Assembly: GCF_008370255.1 (NCBI RefSeq)
Contig: NZ_SEUI01000004.1
Coordinates: 135,987 to 199,986, forward strand
Reading direction: 5' to 3'
DNA length: 64,000 nt
Origin: Pseudoalteromonas sp. FUC4
GTDB taxonomy: Bacteria > Pseudomonadota > Gammaproteobacteria > Enterobacterales > Alteromonadaceae
In this document: piece after piece, positions 36,686-47,118 of the stretch
Numbering within the stretch: the stretch's first letter is position 1
Layout of the letters: each line of letters starts with the position of its first letter
The notes under the pieces: generated by a model
Told to the model about the DNA's origin: nothing
Databases searched by the model: none
The model's input: only the letters and a program-made list of their open reading frames with translations
Program-made: the position numbers and the translations under genes

Positions 36686-37690
36686 ATGAAGAAAGTATTT
36701 GCACTTGTTTTAGGGGTAGTTGCATCGGCACCAGTCTTTGCAAACGATGTTGTTAACATCTACTCATTTCGTCAACCGTTTTTAATTCAGCCAATTTTAG
36801 AAGACTTTACAAAGCAAACAGGCATAAAAACCAATGTTGTTTTTGCTAAAAAAGGGCTAATTGAGCGTGTTAAACGCGAAGGCAAGCACAGTAAAGCTGA
36901 TTTAGTATTAACCTCTAACTTTAGTGCGCTTATTCAATTAGAAGATTTAAAATTAACACAAACTATAAAAAGTGACAGTGTAAATAACAATGTTCCAGCC
37001 GCCTTTCGTGACGGTGATGGCCAATGGGTTGCGCTTACTAAGAGAGTGCGTAATGTGTATTCATCAAAAGAGCGAGTTGGTGAGTTACCTAAGCTCACTT
37101 ATGAAGATTTAGCAGATCCTAAATACAAAGGACAAATTTGTACGCGCTCTGGCAAACATCCATATAATTTAGGTTTAGTAGCTTCTATGATTGCACACCA
37201 TGGTGAAGCGCATACTAAAGAGTGGCTTGAAGGTGTTAAGGCTAATTTAGCACGCAAGCCTCAAGGTAACGATCGTGCTCAAGTTAAAGCTGTTAAAGAA
37301 GGTTTATGTAACTTGGCATTAGGTAATAGTTACTACCTTGGCAAAATGCTAGAAGATAAAGAACAAAAAGGCTGGGCTGAGGCCGTAAATATTAACTTTC
37401 CGAATCAAGTTAATCGTGGCTCACACATAAATGTATCGGGTGCGGTTATTACCAAATACGCTAAAAACCCTGAAAATGCATTAAAGCTCATAGAGTATAT
37501 GACCGACAGCAAAGCACAAAACATGTATGCCTCATTAAATATGGAGTATCCAGTTAAGTCGGGTGTTGAATTATCAAGTTTGGTTGCCTCTTGGGGTAGC
37601 TTTAAAGAAGACAGCTTGCCACTTGATGAGATTAGTAAATATCGTCCGTTAGCACTTAAGCTAATTGATGAGGTGAAGTTCGATCTTTAA
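36686..37690 (+). CDS. fbpA: Iron(III) ABC transporter periplasmic binding protein (FbpA type)
   Basis: This 334-residue protein starts at the ATG preceded by AGGTGG; an upstream in-frame start would bury the signal peptide. The signal peptide is residues 1-19 (ending VFA). The mature part (DVVNIYSFRQPFLIQPILEDFTKQTG) and the C-terminal lobe residue pair in GNSYYLGKM, with its two adjacent tyrosines, are those that hold Fe(III) in FbpA/FutA proteins. It leads a three-gene transporter operon with a candidate Fur box. Confidence 0.92.
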   Translation: MKKVFALVLGVVASAPVFANDVVNIYSFRQPFLIQPILEDFTKQTGIKTNVVFAKKGLIERVKREGKHSKADLVLTSNFSALIQLEDLKLTQTIKSDSVNNNVPAAFRDGDGQWVALTKRVRNVYSSKERVGELPKLTYEDLADPKYKGQICTRSGKHPYNLGLVASMIAHHGEAHTKEWLEGVKANLARKPQGNDRAQVKAVKEGLCNLALGNSYYLGKMLEDKEQKGWAEAVNINFPNQVNRGSHINVSGAVITKYAKNPENALKLIEYMTDSKAQNMYASLNMEYPVKSGVELSSLVASWGSFKEDSLPLDEISKYRPLALKLIDEVKFDL

Positions 37691-39321
37691 TGACTAATAA
37701 ATTTAAGCTGTCTAAATGGCAGCTATTTGCGTGGTCGACTGGCTTAATACTATCGGCCCCGTTGTTTTTTCTTCTTTTTGAATCTCTACAAGGTAGCTCT
37801 GAGGTGTTTTCTCACCTGTGGGATACCGTGCTTTGGGATTACATAACTAATACCGTATTGTTAGTTTTAGGTGTTTGCGTCCTGAGCTGCGCCATAGCTT
37901 TGCCGCTTGGGTGGCTAACGGCTTACTGTAGTTTCCCAGGTAAAAAACAGTTTGAATGGGCACTTATGCTGCCCCTTGCTATGCCCACCTATATTATTGC
38001 CTATGTATACACCGATTTATTAGATTATGCGGGCCCGGTGCAAATAGCACTGAGAAAATGGTTTGGCTGGCAATCACCTAGCGACTATTGGTTTTTTGAT
38101 ATACGTACATTACCCGGCGCCATAGTTATGATTGCCTTGGTACTTTATCCGTATTTATTTTTGATTTTTAAAACGGCCCTTCGCGAGCAGTCATTCAAAT
38201 TAGTACAAGCTAGTCAGTTAATGGGGTTATCTCCTTGGCAAAGCTTTTTTAAAGTCAGCTTAGTGCTCTCTCGTGGGGCTATTGTGGCGGCTCTTGCACT
38301 TATTAGTATGGAAACCATGGCTGACTTTGCAACAGTGAGTTATTTTGCCGTAAGTACATTAACAACCGCCGTATACGATACGTGGTTTGGTTATTACTCA
38401 CTTACAGCGGCCGCTAAAATATCGGGTGTGATGTTACTGCTGTTATTTTTAGCATTAATGGCAGAGCGTTTTAGTCGTCGTAATCAAGCGGTATTTGAGC
38501 GCCAATCAAGTGTAAATAGTGAATCGCTTTATGTATTAAAAGGAAAGTCTGCTTGGCTCGCAACCGCATTTTGCTGCTTTATTTTACTTATCGCTTTTTT
38601 AATCCCTATTGCAGTACTTATAAATTATGCCATTACCTACTTTGATAAAGCATGGAATGTTGAGTTTTTTAGTTACGCTTGGCAAAGTTTAAAAGTGGCA
38701 GGGGTTGTAAGTGTTATAACCATTACATTGAGTGTTTTTGTGGTTTTTTATCAGCGTGTGGCAAAGCAAGCGTATCCGCTTATTCCTGGACGTTTAGCAA
38801 GCACAGGCTATGCGCTGCCAGGAACTGTACTCGCTATTGCGGTTTTGTTACCTCTTACATTGTTAGAGAACACCATTAACACAGCGCTTGAGCCGTATGA
38901 TTTAGATATTGGCTTACTGCTTACAGGTAGCATTCTTACTATTATTATTGCTTATATTGTTAGGTTTTACGCCATTGCACACGGAGCAATTGAGTCGAGT
39001 TTTTTACGTATTAGTCCATCACTTGATATGGCAAGCCAATCAATGGGTAAAAGCCAAGGGCAAACGCTGCGTTTAGTGCATCTACCTTTACTGCGAAGAG
39101 GGTTACTCACTGCAGCCCTATTGGTATTTATTGAGTGTATGAAAGAGTTGCCAGCTGCGCTATTGCTCAGACCGTTTAACTTTGAAAGCTTAGCCACTCA
39201 TGTATTTCAGTATGTTAGCGACGAGCAATTAGAGCTTGCTTCAATATCTGCATTATTTATTGTTATTGTTGGGTTTATTCCTTTGTATTTTATTAATCGT
39301 TCTATGGAGCAGCGTAGTTAA
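37690..39321 (+). CDS. fbpB: Iron(III) ABC transporter permease (FbpB type)
   Basis: This single polypeptide of 543 residues contains two fused permease halves, each with about six membrane segments and an EAA-like loop (ASQLMGLSPWQSFFKVSL around residues 177-194 and ASQSMGKSQGQTLRLVHLPL around 448-467). This duplicated layout is typical of FbpB. The ATG overlaps the last base of the fbpA stop, and fbpC begins directly after its stop. Confidence 0.93.
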   Translation: MTNKFKLSKWQLFAWSTGLILSAPLFFLLFESLQGSSEVFSHLWDTVLWDYITNTVLLVLGVCVLSCAIALPLGWLTAYCSFPGKKQFEWALMLPLAMPTYIIAYVYTDLLDYAGPVQIALRKWFGWQSPSDYWFFDIRTLPGAIVMIALVLYPYLFLIFKTALREQSFKLVQASQLMGLSPWQSFFKVSLVLSRGAIVAALALISMETMADFATVSYFAVSTLTTAVYDTWFGYYSLTAAAKISGVMLLLLFLALMAERFSRRNQAVFERQSSVNSESLYVLKGKSAWLATAFCCFILLIAFLIPIAVLINYAITYFDKAWNVEFFSYAWQSLKVAGVVSVITITLSVFVVFYQRVAKQAYPLIPGRLASTGYALPGTVLAIAVLLPLTLLENTINTALEPYDLDIGLLLTGSILTIIIAYIVRFYAIAHGAIESSFLRISPSLDMASQSMGKSQGQTLRLVHLPLLRRGLLTAALLVFIECMKELPAALLLRPFNFESLATHVFQYVSDEQLELASISALFIVIVGFIPLYFINRSMEQRS

Positions 39322-40371
39322 ATGAGTAGTTTGATTTTACAAGGCGTGAGCTATCACTATAACGGCACAAAGGTTATTCACGATTTAGATTTAACAGTGG
39401 GTAAAGACGAAATTGTTTGCCTACTCGGGGCGAGTGGGTGCGGCAAAACAACCACATTAAAAGCGATTGCAGGTTTAATTGAAGCCAAGCAAGGGTCTAT
39501 TTTTATAGACGGTAAGTTAGTGAGTGATGAGCAATCTTTTGTCTCACCTGAGCATCGTAACATCGGTATGATGTTTCAAGACTATGCGTTGTTTCCGCAT
39601 TTAACGGTGGCAAACAATATTGCATTTGGGCTTAGTAATATGAGCAAAGCTCAAAAGCAACAACGCGTTGATGAAATGCTTAAGCTTGTGCATTTAATTG
39701 GCTGTGCTGACAGGTTTCCACATCAGTTATCGGGTGGCCAACAGCAACGCGTCGCTATCGCTCGTGCATTAGCTTATAAACCTAGTTTATTACTCCTTGA
39801 TGAGCCTTTTTCAAACATCGACACACAAGTACGCTTTGAATTAATTGCCGATATACGTCGAATTATTAAGGCAACTCAAGTATCTGCTGTGTTTGTTACA
39901 CACTCAAAAGAAGAGGCGTTTGCGTTTTCAGATACACTTGCCATTATGCATCGCGGTAAAATTGCACAACAAGGCACGCCAGAGCAGCTTTTTGCAGCTC
40001 CATGTTCAAAGGAGGTTGCAGAGTTTCTGGGTCAGGGCATATACTTAAGCGCAGAAGTGTTAACCGCAACTGAATATAAAACACCATTTGGTTTAGTCGA
40101 ATCTTATGTTGAGAGTAAGCATAATGTAAGTGCAGGGCTTATATACGTGCGCCCCCATCAAATAGAATTAATGGCAGATAACCAAAGTGACAAATACAGC
40201 AAGCGAGCTACAATCATAAGTCGTCGCTTTATTGGTTCGGCGTATGTTTATTCGCTTGTTATTGATGAACAAGAAATTGAAGTTGCTGCACAATATGGCC
40301 AGTCATTTGAAAATAATGATCAGGTTATAATAAAAATAAAACCTCACACGGTGAATTTTTTCGAATCGTAA
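39322..40371 (+). CDS. fbpC: Iron(III) ABC transporter ATPase (FbpC type)
   Basis: The 349-residue protein has Walker A GASGCGKT (about 36-43), Q-loop MMFQDYALFPHLT, signature LSGGQQQR, Walker B LLLLDEPFSNID and the H-loop VTHSKEEA. A C-terminal TOBE-like regulatory domain follows (about 240-349). It is immediately downstream of the permease, completing the FbpABC importer. Confidence 0.93.
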   Translation: MSSLILQGVSYHYNGTKVIHDLDLTVGKDEIVCLLGASGCGKTTTLKAIAGLIEAKQGSIFIDGKLVSDEQSFVSPEHRNIGMMFQDYALFPHLTVANNIAFGLSNMSKAQKQQRVDEMLKLVHLIGCADRFPHQLSGGQQQRVAIARALAYKPSLLLLDEPFSNIDTQVRFELIADIRRIIKATQVSAVFVTHSKEEAFAFSDTLAIMHRGKIAQQGTPEQLFAAPCSKEVAEFLGQGIYLSAEVLTATEYKTPFGLVESYVESKHNVSAGLIYVRPHQIELMADNQSDKYSKRATIISRRFIGSAYVYSLVIDEQEIEVAAQYGQSFENNDQVIIKIKPHTVNFFES

Positions 40372-40419
40372 TTAATTTGTTATTCGCTGTGTTTTTATCT
40401 GTAAAACTAAGGAATAACA

Positions 40420-41319
40420 ATGGCGCAAGCGCAATCAGGGATTTGTGCTGAAGCAAACTTACACGGTTTGCACTTATTTTTTAATGTGTTTGATGGTCAA
40501 GACGAATCACTTCGCGCAAAGTTAAAACAAGTAAGCGCTATAGAAGAAGAGTTTAGCGATCAATTTTCAGAATCAATGCTCTCTTGTATGGTTGCTATTG
40601 GTGCGCAATACTGGCCGCATATCCTCCCTGAATATATTCCAAGCGAATTGCAGAGCTTTCCTAATATAACCCATAGCGATCACCAAATGAGCGTACAACC
40701 GTGCGATTTATTTGTGCAAATTCGCTCTGACCGTGAAGATGTTAACCATTTATTTGCACTGCAAATTTTAAAATTATTTGCACCCGATGTAGAGCTAGTG
40801 GAGCAAATTCGTAATTTTCGCTTTTTAGATGGTCGTGATTTTAACGGTTTTATTTATGGTGGCGACACCGCGCATGGAAGAAAAAAGCGCGCTACGGCTT
40901 TAATCAGCAACCCTGGTAGCTTTGAAGATCAGGGGAGTTATATTCATGTTCAGCGTTATAAACATGATTTAACTATGTGGCAGCATTTATCATTGAGTGA
41001 GCAAGAACAAATAATGGGGCGTACGCGTCTAGATAACACGCTAATTACCCCAGCACTCGAAACCAGCCATGCTTCGCGAAGTGAGCTAAAAGACGAAGAC
41101 GGACAACCGCTACTATTAAATCAAAGCATGCCTTATGGCGACGTGTATGAGCAGGGAATGTTATCAATTACATGCGCTTGTACGGGCACCGCATTTGAAA
41201 AAGTACTTAATAGTCGTTTAGGGGAAGGGGATTGCTACGACCACTGGCTTGATTTTACTCAAGCCGATATGGGCTCTGCTTTCTTTGCACCTTCAATAGG
41301 GTTTTTAAAACAAATTTAA
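40420..41319 (+). CDS. Dyp-type heme peroxidase
   Basis: The 299-residue protein has the Dyp signature in FRFLDGRDFNGFIYGG (about residues 130-145, with the distal aspartate), followed by GSFEDQGSYIHVQRYKHDLTMWQHLS, a typical strand-helix of the YfeX/DyP-B group, and a likely proximal histidine in LETSHASRSEL. It has no signal peptide, so it is cytoplasmic. It lies 48 bases after the iron transporter and probably shares its transcript, fitting a role in heme or iron handling or peroxide defence. Confidence 0.88.
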   Translation: MAQAQSGICAEANLHGLHLFFNVFDGQDESLRAKLKQVSAIEEEFSDQFSESMLSCMVAIGAQYWPHILPEYIPSELQSFPNITHSDHQMSVQPCDLFVQIRSDREDVNHLFALQILKLFAPDVELVEQIRNFRFLDGRDFNGFIYGGDTAHGRKKRATALISNPGSFEDQGSYIHVQRYKHDLTMWQHLSLSEQEQIMGRTRLDNTLITPALETSHASRSELKDEDGQPLLLNQSMPYGDVYEQGMLSITCACTGTAFEKVLNSRLGEGDCYDHWLDFTQADMGSAFFAPSIGFLKQI

Positions 41320-41326
41320 TTTGCTA

Positions 41327-41794
41327 TTAAACCGTATCAAATAAAATGCGAACGCGTTCAAGTGTTACATCTATTTCAGATATTTTAGCAGGAGCGATAA
41401 AAATAGTGTCATCGCCGGCAATAGTTCCTAGTACGCCATCAGCTTTACCTAATGAATCTAATAAACGTGCAATAAGCTGAGCAGCACCTGGGCTGGTACG
41501 AATAATGATCATCATTTCGTTGTGCATAATGTCGATTACTAATTGGCGTAATGGGCTTTTAGCCGTAGGTACACCCATTTCAGCAGGTAAGCAGTAAACC
41601 ATTTCTTGTTTGGCATTACGTGTGCGTACAGCGCCAAATTTACTTAACATGCGTGATACTTTACTTTGGCTTATATTGTCGAAACCTTGATCTTTTAACG
41701 CATCAACTATTTCGCCTTGAGAGCCAAAATTTTCTTCTTTTAATAGTGATTTAAATGCTTTTACCAGTGCTTCTTGTTTATCTTGTGGTTGCAT
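41327..41794 (-). CDS. argR: ArgR, arginine repressor
   Basis: The 155-residue repressor has an N-terminal winged-helix DNA-binding domain (about 1-75, recognition helix [17 protein letters not shown]) and a C-terminal arginine-binding hexamerisation domain with [13 protein letters not shown] and [13 protein letters not shown]. It is divergent from mdh, as in enteric bacteria and Vibrio. Two ARG-box-like sites lie upstream, so autoregulation is likely. Confidence 0.97.
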   Translation of the reverse strand: MQPQDKQEALVKAFKSLLKEENFGSQGEIVDALKDQGFDNISQSKVSRMLSKFGAVRTRNAKQEMVYCLPAEMGVPTAKSPLRQLVIDIMHNEMMIIIRTSPGAAQLIARLLDSLGKADGVLGTIAGDDTIFIAPAKISEIDVTLERVRILFDTV

Positions 41795-41817
41795 AGTCTT
41801 TATTCGTTTTTGTTATT

Positions 41818-41856
41818 TATGCCGCAAATTCTACACAAAAATGAATAATTATGCAG
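41818..41856. promoter_or_regulatory. Pair of ARG boxes (ArgR operator) between argR and mdh
   Basis: Site 41839-41856 (AAATGAATAATTATGCAG) closely matches the 18-bp ARG box, and 41818-41835 (TATGCCGCAAATTCTACA) is a weaker match. The three-base gap between them is the standard spacing for an ArgR hexamer operator. Confidence 0.7.
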
Positions 41857-42019
41857 CAGTTGTTTAGTTAACTTGCCAGTTTGATGCGTTAAATCACATA
41901 AGTTTACGACTATGGTCGAAAATATACTTGAAATAGACAGGATAAATTTGTTTTTAGTCGCTAATTTCATTATCTTAAGAGCCACAAATGTTTCCTACCT
42001 CAAATTACGGAGAATTCCA

Positions 42020-42952
42020 ATGAAAGTTGCTGTATTAGGTGCTGCAGGCGGTATCGGCCAAGCGTTGTCTTTATTATTAAAAACAGGCTTACCAGCTGGC
42101 TCTGAATTATCACTTTATGATGTTGCACCAGTAGTACCAGGTGTTGCGGTTGACCTTTCTCACATCCCAACAGATGTTAAAGTTGCAGGCTTTGGCGCAG
42201 ACGATTTAAATAAAGCGCTTGAAGGTTCTGACATCGTTCTTATCCCAGCGGGTATGCCACGTAAACCAGGTATGGATCGTGCTGATTTATTCAATGTAAA
42301 TGCTGGCATCATCAAAACTTTAGCAGAAGGCATTGTTGCCAGTTGTCCTAAAGCGTTAGTAGGTATTATTACTAACCCAGTAAACGGCACAGTTCCAATT
42401 GTTGCTGAAGTATTCAAAAAAGCAGGTACTTACGACGCTAAACGCGTATTCGGTATTACTACGCTTGACGTTATTCGTTCAGAAGCATTTGTTGCTGAAC
42501 TTAAAGGCGTAGACGTAGCAACTGTAAAAGTACCAGTAATTGGTGGTCACTCAGGCACAACTATTCTGCCTCTACTTTCTCAAGTTGAAGGTGTTTCTTT
42601 CACTGATGAAGAAGTTGCTGCACTTACTCCACGTATCCAAAATGCGGGTACTGAAGTTGTAAATGCTAAAGCAGGCGGTGGTTCAGCTACGCTATCTATG
42701 GGTGCTGCTGCAGCTCGTTTTTGTATGTCTTTAGTTAAAGGCCTACAAGGTGAAGAAGTTGTAGATTACGCTTACGTTGCTGTTGAAAATGGCGATGCAG
42801 AGTACTTTGCACATCCAGTACGTTTAGGTAAAAACGGCGTAGAAGAAATTCTTTCTTACGGCGAACTAAGCGCATTTGAAACAAAAGCAAAAAATGACAT
42901 GCTTGAAACTCTGAAAAAAGACATCAAAGAAGGTGTTGATTTCATGGCGTAA
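42020..42952 (+). CDS. mdh: Malate dehydrogenase
   Basis: This NAD-dependent TCA-cycle enzyme has 310 residues from the ATG at 42020 ([14 protein letters not shown]); an earlier in-frame start would add 36 residues that do not fit the family. The Rossmann motif is GAAGGIGQ, the substrate arginines are in [11 protein letters not shown], and the catalytic pair lies in TLDVIR and VIGGHSG. GGAG precedes the start. It is divergent from argR and convergent with ispB. Confidence 0.98.
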   Translation: MKVAVLGAAGGIGQALSLLLKTGLPAGSELSLYDVAPVVPGVAVDLSHIPTDVKVAGFGADDLNKALEGSDIVLIPAGMPRKPGMDRADLFNVNAGIIKTLAEGIVASCPKALVGIITNPVNGTVPIVAEVFKKAGTYDAKRVFGITTLDVIRSEAFVAELKGVDVATVKVPVIGGHSGTTILPLLSQVEGVSFTDEEVAALTPRIQNAGTEVVNAKAGGGSATLSMGAAAARFCMSLVKGLQGEEVVDYAYVAVENGDAEYFAHPVRLGKNGVEEILSYGELSAFETKAKNDMLETLKKDIKEGVDFMA

Positions 42953-42967
42953 TAGCCAGTTTGAGCG

Positions 42968-43129
42968 ATACCAATTGCATTAAATAAATGAGCAGTTATT
43001 ACGATGGATAAATAGCTCGTTAGCAAGGCAAATATTACGATGTATAGTTGTTCTATATAAATAATATTTAACGCAGCTAATGAGTTATTTAGCCCGAAAG
43101 AATGCTTAATGTTTTGATAAAATTGGTAT
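42968..43129. mobile_element. MITE-like imperfect palindrome, 162 bp
   Basis: The element is bounded by perfect 9-bp inverted repeats, ATACCAATT (42968-42976) and AATTGGTAT (43121-43129). Inside, TAAATAGCTCGTTAGC pairs with GCTAATGAGTTATTTA in 14 of 16 positions, and AAATATTAC pairs with ATAATATTT around a central GTATAG-TTGTT-CTATAT hairpin, so the whole element can fold into one long stem. It encodes nothing. It looks like a non-autonomous miniature element; no transposase is in the window. Confidence 0.6.
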
Positions 43130-43131
43130 AT

Positions 43132-43159
43132 AAAAAAGCCTGCATTTGCAGGCTTTTTT
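43132..43159. terminator. Bidirectional terminator, mdh / ispB
   Basis: AAAAAAGCCTGCA and TGCAGGCTTTTTT form a perfect 13-bp stem with a TT loop, serving convergent mdh and ispB. It directly abuts the MITE-like element. Confidence 0.88.
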
Positions 43160-43199
43160 ATTGCTCAGAATTAATGTCACACTGTGTAACTAGTTAAAA

Positions 43200-44171
43200 C
43201 TAGTGGTCGCGGTCAACCGCAATACGGGCAAGACTTATAAGTGCTTGCTTATAGTCAGACTCAGCTAAAAAATCTAAACAGGCAATGGCTTTGTCGGCCT
43301 CAAGCTCTGCTTTTTGCATTGTAAACTCAAGCGCATTAGTTTGTTCTAGTGCAGTTAAAATTTCTTCTAAATGCTCCATACCATTACTGTGCTCTATTGC
43401 ATCACGAATAAGCTGCGTTTGCTGCTCGCTACCATGTTGCATAGCATAAATAAGCGGAAGGGTTGGTTTGCCTTCAGCTAAATCATCGCCAATGTTTTTA
43501 CCTAGCTGCTCAGCATCTGCATTATAATCGAGTACGTCATCTACTAGTTGAAACGCAGTACCTAAATGCATACCGTATAGGTTTAGTGCATCAAGTGTCG
43601 CTTGGTCTTGCTCTGTGATAATGGCAGCAAGGCCTGTAGCTGCTTCAAATAATTTAGCCGTTTTAGAGTAAATAACCTGCATATAGCTGGCTTCAGTCGT
43701 ATCTGGGTCATTGCAGTTCATTAACTGTAATACTTCACCTTCAGCAATAATGTTTGTTGCATCGGCAAGTACTTGCATAACCTGCATTTTTCCAAGGCCA
43801 ACCATAAGCTGAAATGAGCGAGTGTAAATAAAGTCACCAACCAATACGCTAGCAGCATTACCAAATTCAGCATTTGCTGTAGGCGTGCCACGTCGTAAGT
43901 TTGATTCATCTACAACATCATCATGCAATAGCGTTGCTGTATGGATAAACTCAACAATTGTTGCAAGTGTTATGTGATCTTTACCCTGATAGCCGAGCGC
44001 TTTGGCTGCTAAAATAGCCAGCATTGGACGAACACGTTTACCGCCACTGCTAACTATATATAAACCAAGCTGATTAACTAACGCCACATCTGAACGCATT
44101 TGCGCATGTATAAGTTGATTGACGTCATTCATATCGCTTTCGATTAACGCCTGGATAGCTTTTATATCCAT
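43200..44171 (-). CDS. ispB: Octaprenyl diphosphate synthase
   Basis: IspB makes the polyprenyl side chain of ubiquinone and menaquinone. It has 323 residues from the ATG at 44171, which has GGAG eight bases upstream; a TTG five codons earlier is less likely. The two aspartate-rich motifs are LLHDDVVDE (about residue 84) and QLVDDVLDYNAD (about 210). SGGKRVRPML binds the isopentenyl diphosphate. It is divergent from rplU, a conserved arrangement. Confidence 0.96.
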   Translation of the reverse strand: MDIKAIQALIESDMNDVNQLIHAQMRSDVALVNQLGLYIVSSGGKRVRPMLAILAAKALGYQGKDHITLATIVEFIHTATLLHDDVVDESNLRRGTPTANAEFGNAASVLVGDFIYTRSFQLMVGLGKMQVMQVLADATNIIAEGEVLQLMNCNDPDTTEASYMQVIYSKTAKLFEAATGLAAIITEQDQATLDALNLYGMHLGTAFQLVDDVLDYNADAEQLGKNIGDDLAEGKPTLPLIYAMQHGSEQQTQLIRDAIEHSNGMEHLEEILTALEQTNALEFTMQKAELEADKAIACLDFLAESDYKQALISLARIAVDRDH

Positions 44172-44593
44172 TGATCTCCGAGCCAATTTTTATGTGTGAA
44201 CGGCGCAGATTGTACAACAAAAAATGCACTAGCTCGATATTTTGTGACGATTGATTGAAAAAACACTATTAAAGTACTTAATTTAGACTGAATTAGCCAA
44301 GATAACTGATTAATTGATAACCAATACACAGTTGGTAGCGTGCTTAGATATTAAGCTGTGAAGGTCATATTTGAGAGCATTAACTTATTTCGGCTAAGAG
44401 TTAAAAAGCGCTTGGCAAAAGGGCTAATTAATATAAAATGGGGTAAATATTGAATTGCTCTCAAAGCAGCTACTTTTTATTCATTTTAATTACAAAATAG
44501 GCTTGCTAGTTATTTCGCGTTAGCGTAAACTTCGCGCCCTATCGAAGAATATTTTAGTTGCGCCGATTTGAGGGTGCACAGACGGAGTTAATT
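44172..44593. other. Divergent promoter region ispB / rplU
   Basis: This 422-base non-coding, AT-rich stretch holds the rplU promoter at its right end. Nothing else could be assigned. Confidence 0.5.
44503..44531 (+). promoter_or_regulatory. Sigma-70 promoter of rplU-rpmA
   Basis: TTGCTA (44503-44508) and TAAACT (44526-44531) are spaced by 17 bases. The stretch after the -10 (TCGCGCC) is GC-rich, the discriminator type seen at stringently controlled ribosomal promoters. Confidence 0.65.
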
Positions 44594-44905
44594 ATGTACG
44601 CGGTTTTCCAAAGTGGTGGTAAACAGCATCGTGTGACTGAAGGTCAAACGATTCGTCTTGAAAAATTAGACGTTGAAACTGGTGCGGCAGTAGAATTTGA
44701 TTCAGTACTTTTAGTTGCTGATGGTGAGAAAATCGAGATCGGTGTACCGTTCGTAAACGGTGGCAAGATAACAGCTGAGGTTGTTTCACATGGTCGCGGT
44801 GAGAAGATTAAGGTTGTTAAATTTAGACGCCGTAAGCATTCTCGTAAGCAAATGGGCCATCGTCAATGGTTCACTGAAGTTAAAATCACTAGCATTAGCG
44901 CTTAA
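44594..44905 (+). CDS. rplU: Ribosomal protein L21
   Basis: This 103-residue large-subunit protein starts [14 protein letters not shown] and ends with the [19 protein letters not shown] motif that binds 23S rRNA. The ATG has an ACGGAG ribosome-binding site; an upstream in-frame start at 44558 would give a non-conserved extension. rpmA follows after 16 bases. Confidence 0.98.
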   Translation: MYAVFQSGGKQHRVTEGQTIRLEKLDVETGAAVEFDSVLLVADGEKIEIGVPFVNGGKITAEVVSHGRGEKIKVVKFRRRKHSRKQMGHRQWFTEVKITSISA

Positions 44906-44921
44906 TTAGAGGTACTTAGAA

Positions 44922-45179
44922 ATGGCACATAAAAAAGCAGCTGGTAGTACTCGTAACGGTCGCGATTCAGAAAGCAAACGCCTAGGTGTTAAGCGTTTTG
45001 GTGGCGAATCAGTTCTAGCGGGTAGCATCATTGTTCGTCAGCGTGGAACTCGTTTCCACCCTGGTACTAACGTAGGTATCGGTAAAGACCACACTATCTT
45101 CGCAAAAGCAGATGGTAAAGTTCAGTTTGAACAAAAAGGTCCTTTAAACCGTAAATACGTAACTATCGTAACTGAGTAA
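44922..45179 (+). CDS. rpmA: Ribosomal protein L27
   Basis: This 85-residue protein starts [20 protein letters not shown]; the N-terminal tail reaches the peptidyl-transferase centre in the ribosome. It has no N-terminal prepeptide of the Firmicutes type. It is in the conserved rplU-rpmA-cgtA order, with a terminator before cgtA. Confidence 0.98.
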
Positions 45180-45193
45180 TCAGTAAGGTAGTT

Positions 45194-45220
45194 AAAAACC
45201 CCGCCTTTGCGGGGTTTTTT
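45194..45220 (+). terminator. Terminator of rplU-rpmA
   Basis: AAAAACCCCGC / GCGGGGTTTTTT with a CTTT loop. Confidence 0.92.
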
Positions 45221-45311
45221 GTTTTGTAGTCAGCCAATATATACCCAAGCCTGCATTTGTGTTGGCTTGGGTATATAATAGAGTTATTAAACAAGCCAAT
45301 CCCTAAAGTGA

Positions 45312-46475
<1,164 letters not shown>

Positions 46476-46491
46476 TTAAATAGAATTTACT

Positions 46492-46515
46492 AAAAAGGAG
46501 CTTATGCTCCTTTTT
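46492..46515 (+). terminator. Terminator of cgtA
   Basis: AAAAAGGAGC / GCTCCTTTTT with a TTAT loop, between cgtA and folA. Confidence 0.85.
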
Positions 46516-46548
46516 CTTTGTTTAAGAATAAAGTACTAGGTGTTTATT

Positions 46549-47040
46549 ATGATAATTTCAATGATTGCAGCAATGGCAAATAACCGTGTAATTGGTCTAG
46601 ATAATAAAATGCCATGGCATTTACCTGCAGATCTTCAACATTTTAAAAAAGTGACAACAGGTAAGCCTGTCATCATGGGTCGTAAAACTTTTGAGTCTAT
46701 AGGCCGTCCATTACCTGGGCGCCGTAATATTATTATTACTCGAAACAGCGAATATACTGCAAAGGGTATTGAAGTAGTAACTACGCCAGATGCCGCATTA
46801 GAACTCGTTACTACAGCTGAAGAAGTAATGATTATTGGTGGTGGTAATATCTATGAGCAATTTTTACCAAAAGCAGAACGCTTGTATTTAACCTTTATTG
46901 ACTTAGATGTGGAAGGTGATACCCAATTCCCTGATTACAATAAAGTCGCTAATTGGAACGTAAAAAAAGAGCAAGAAAACCTTCCTGATGAAAAGAACAA
47001 ATCTAGTTATAAATTCGTAACCTTATATAAAGCACGTTAA
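46549..47040 (+). CDS. folA: Dihydrofolate reductase
   Basis: FolA reduces dihydrofolate to tetrahydrofolate with NADPH and is the trimethoprim target. It has 163 residues from the ATG at 46549, eight bases after AGG; a GTG three codons earlier is less likely. ISMIAAMANNRVIG, the PWHLPADLQHFKK active-site helix with its aspartate, GRKTFESIGRPLPGR and IIGGGNIYEQFL are all canonical. It appears chromosomal and native. Confidence 0.97.
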   Translation: MIISMIAAMANNRVIGLDNKMPWHLPADLQHFKKVTTGKPVIMGRKTFESIGRPLPGRRNIIITRNSEYTAKGIEVVTTPDAALELVTTAEEVMIIGGGNIYEQFLPKAERLYLTFIDLDVEGDTQFPDYNKVANWNVKKEQENLPDEKNKSSYKFVTLYKAR

Positions 47041-47118
47041 CATTATTGCGTAATTTTTAGTGGGTTGGTATAATATTAAACAGTCTATATAAGAATAAAG
47101 TACTATAAAGGGTTTGTC

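Noticed and set aside
41912-42952. Longer malate dehydrogenase starting at 41912
   Set aside because: The extra 36 residues precede the conserved [11 protein letters not shown] start, which has its own ribosome-binding site.
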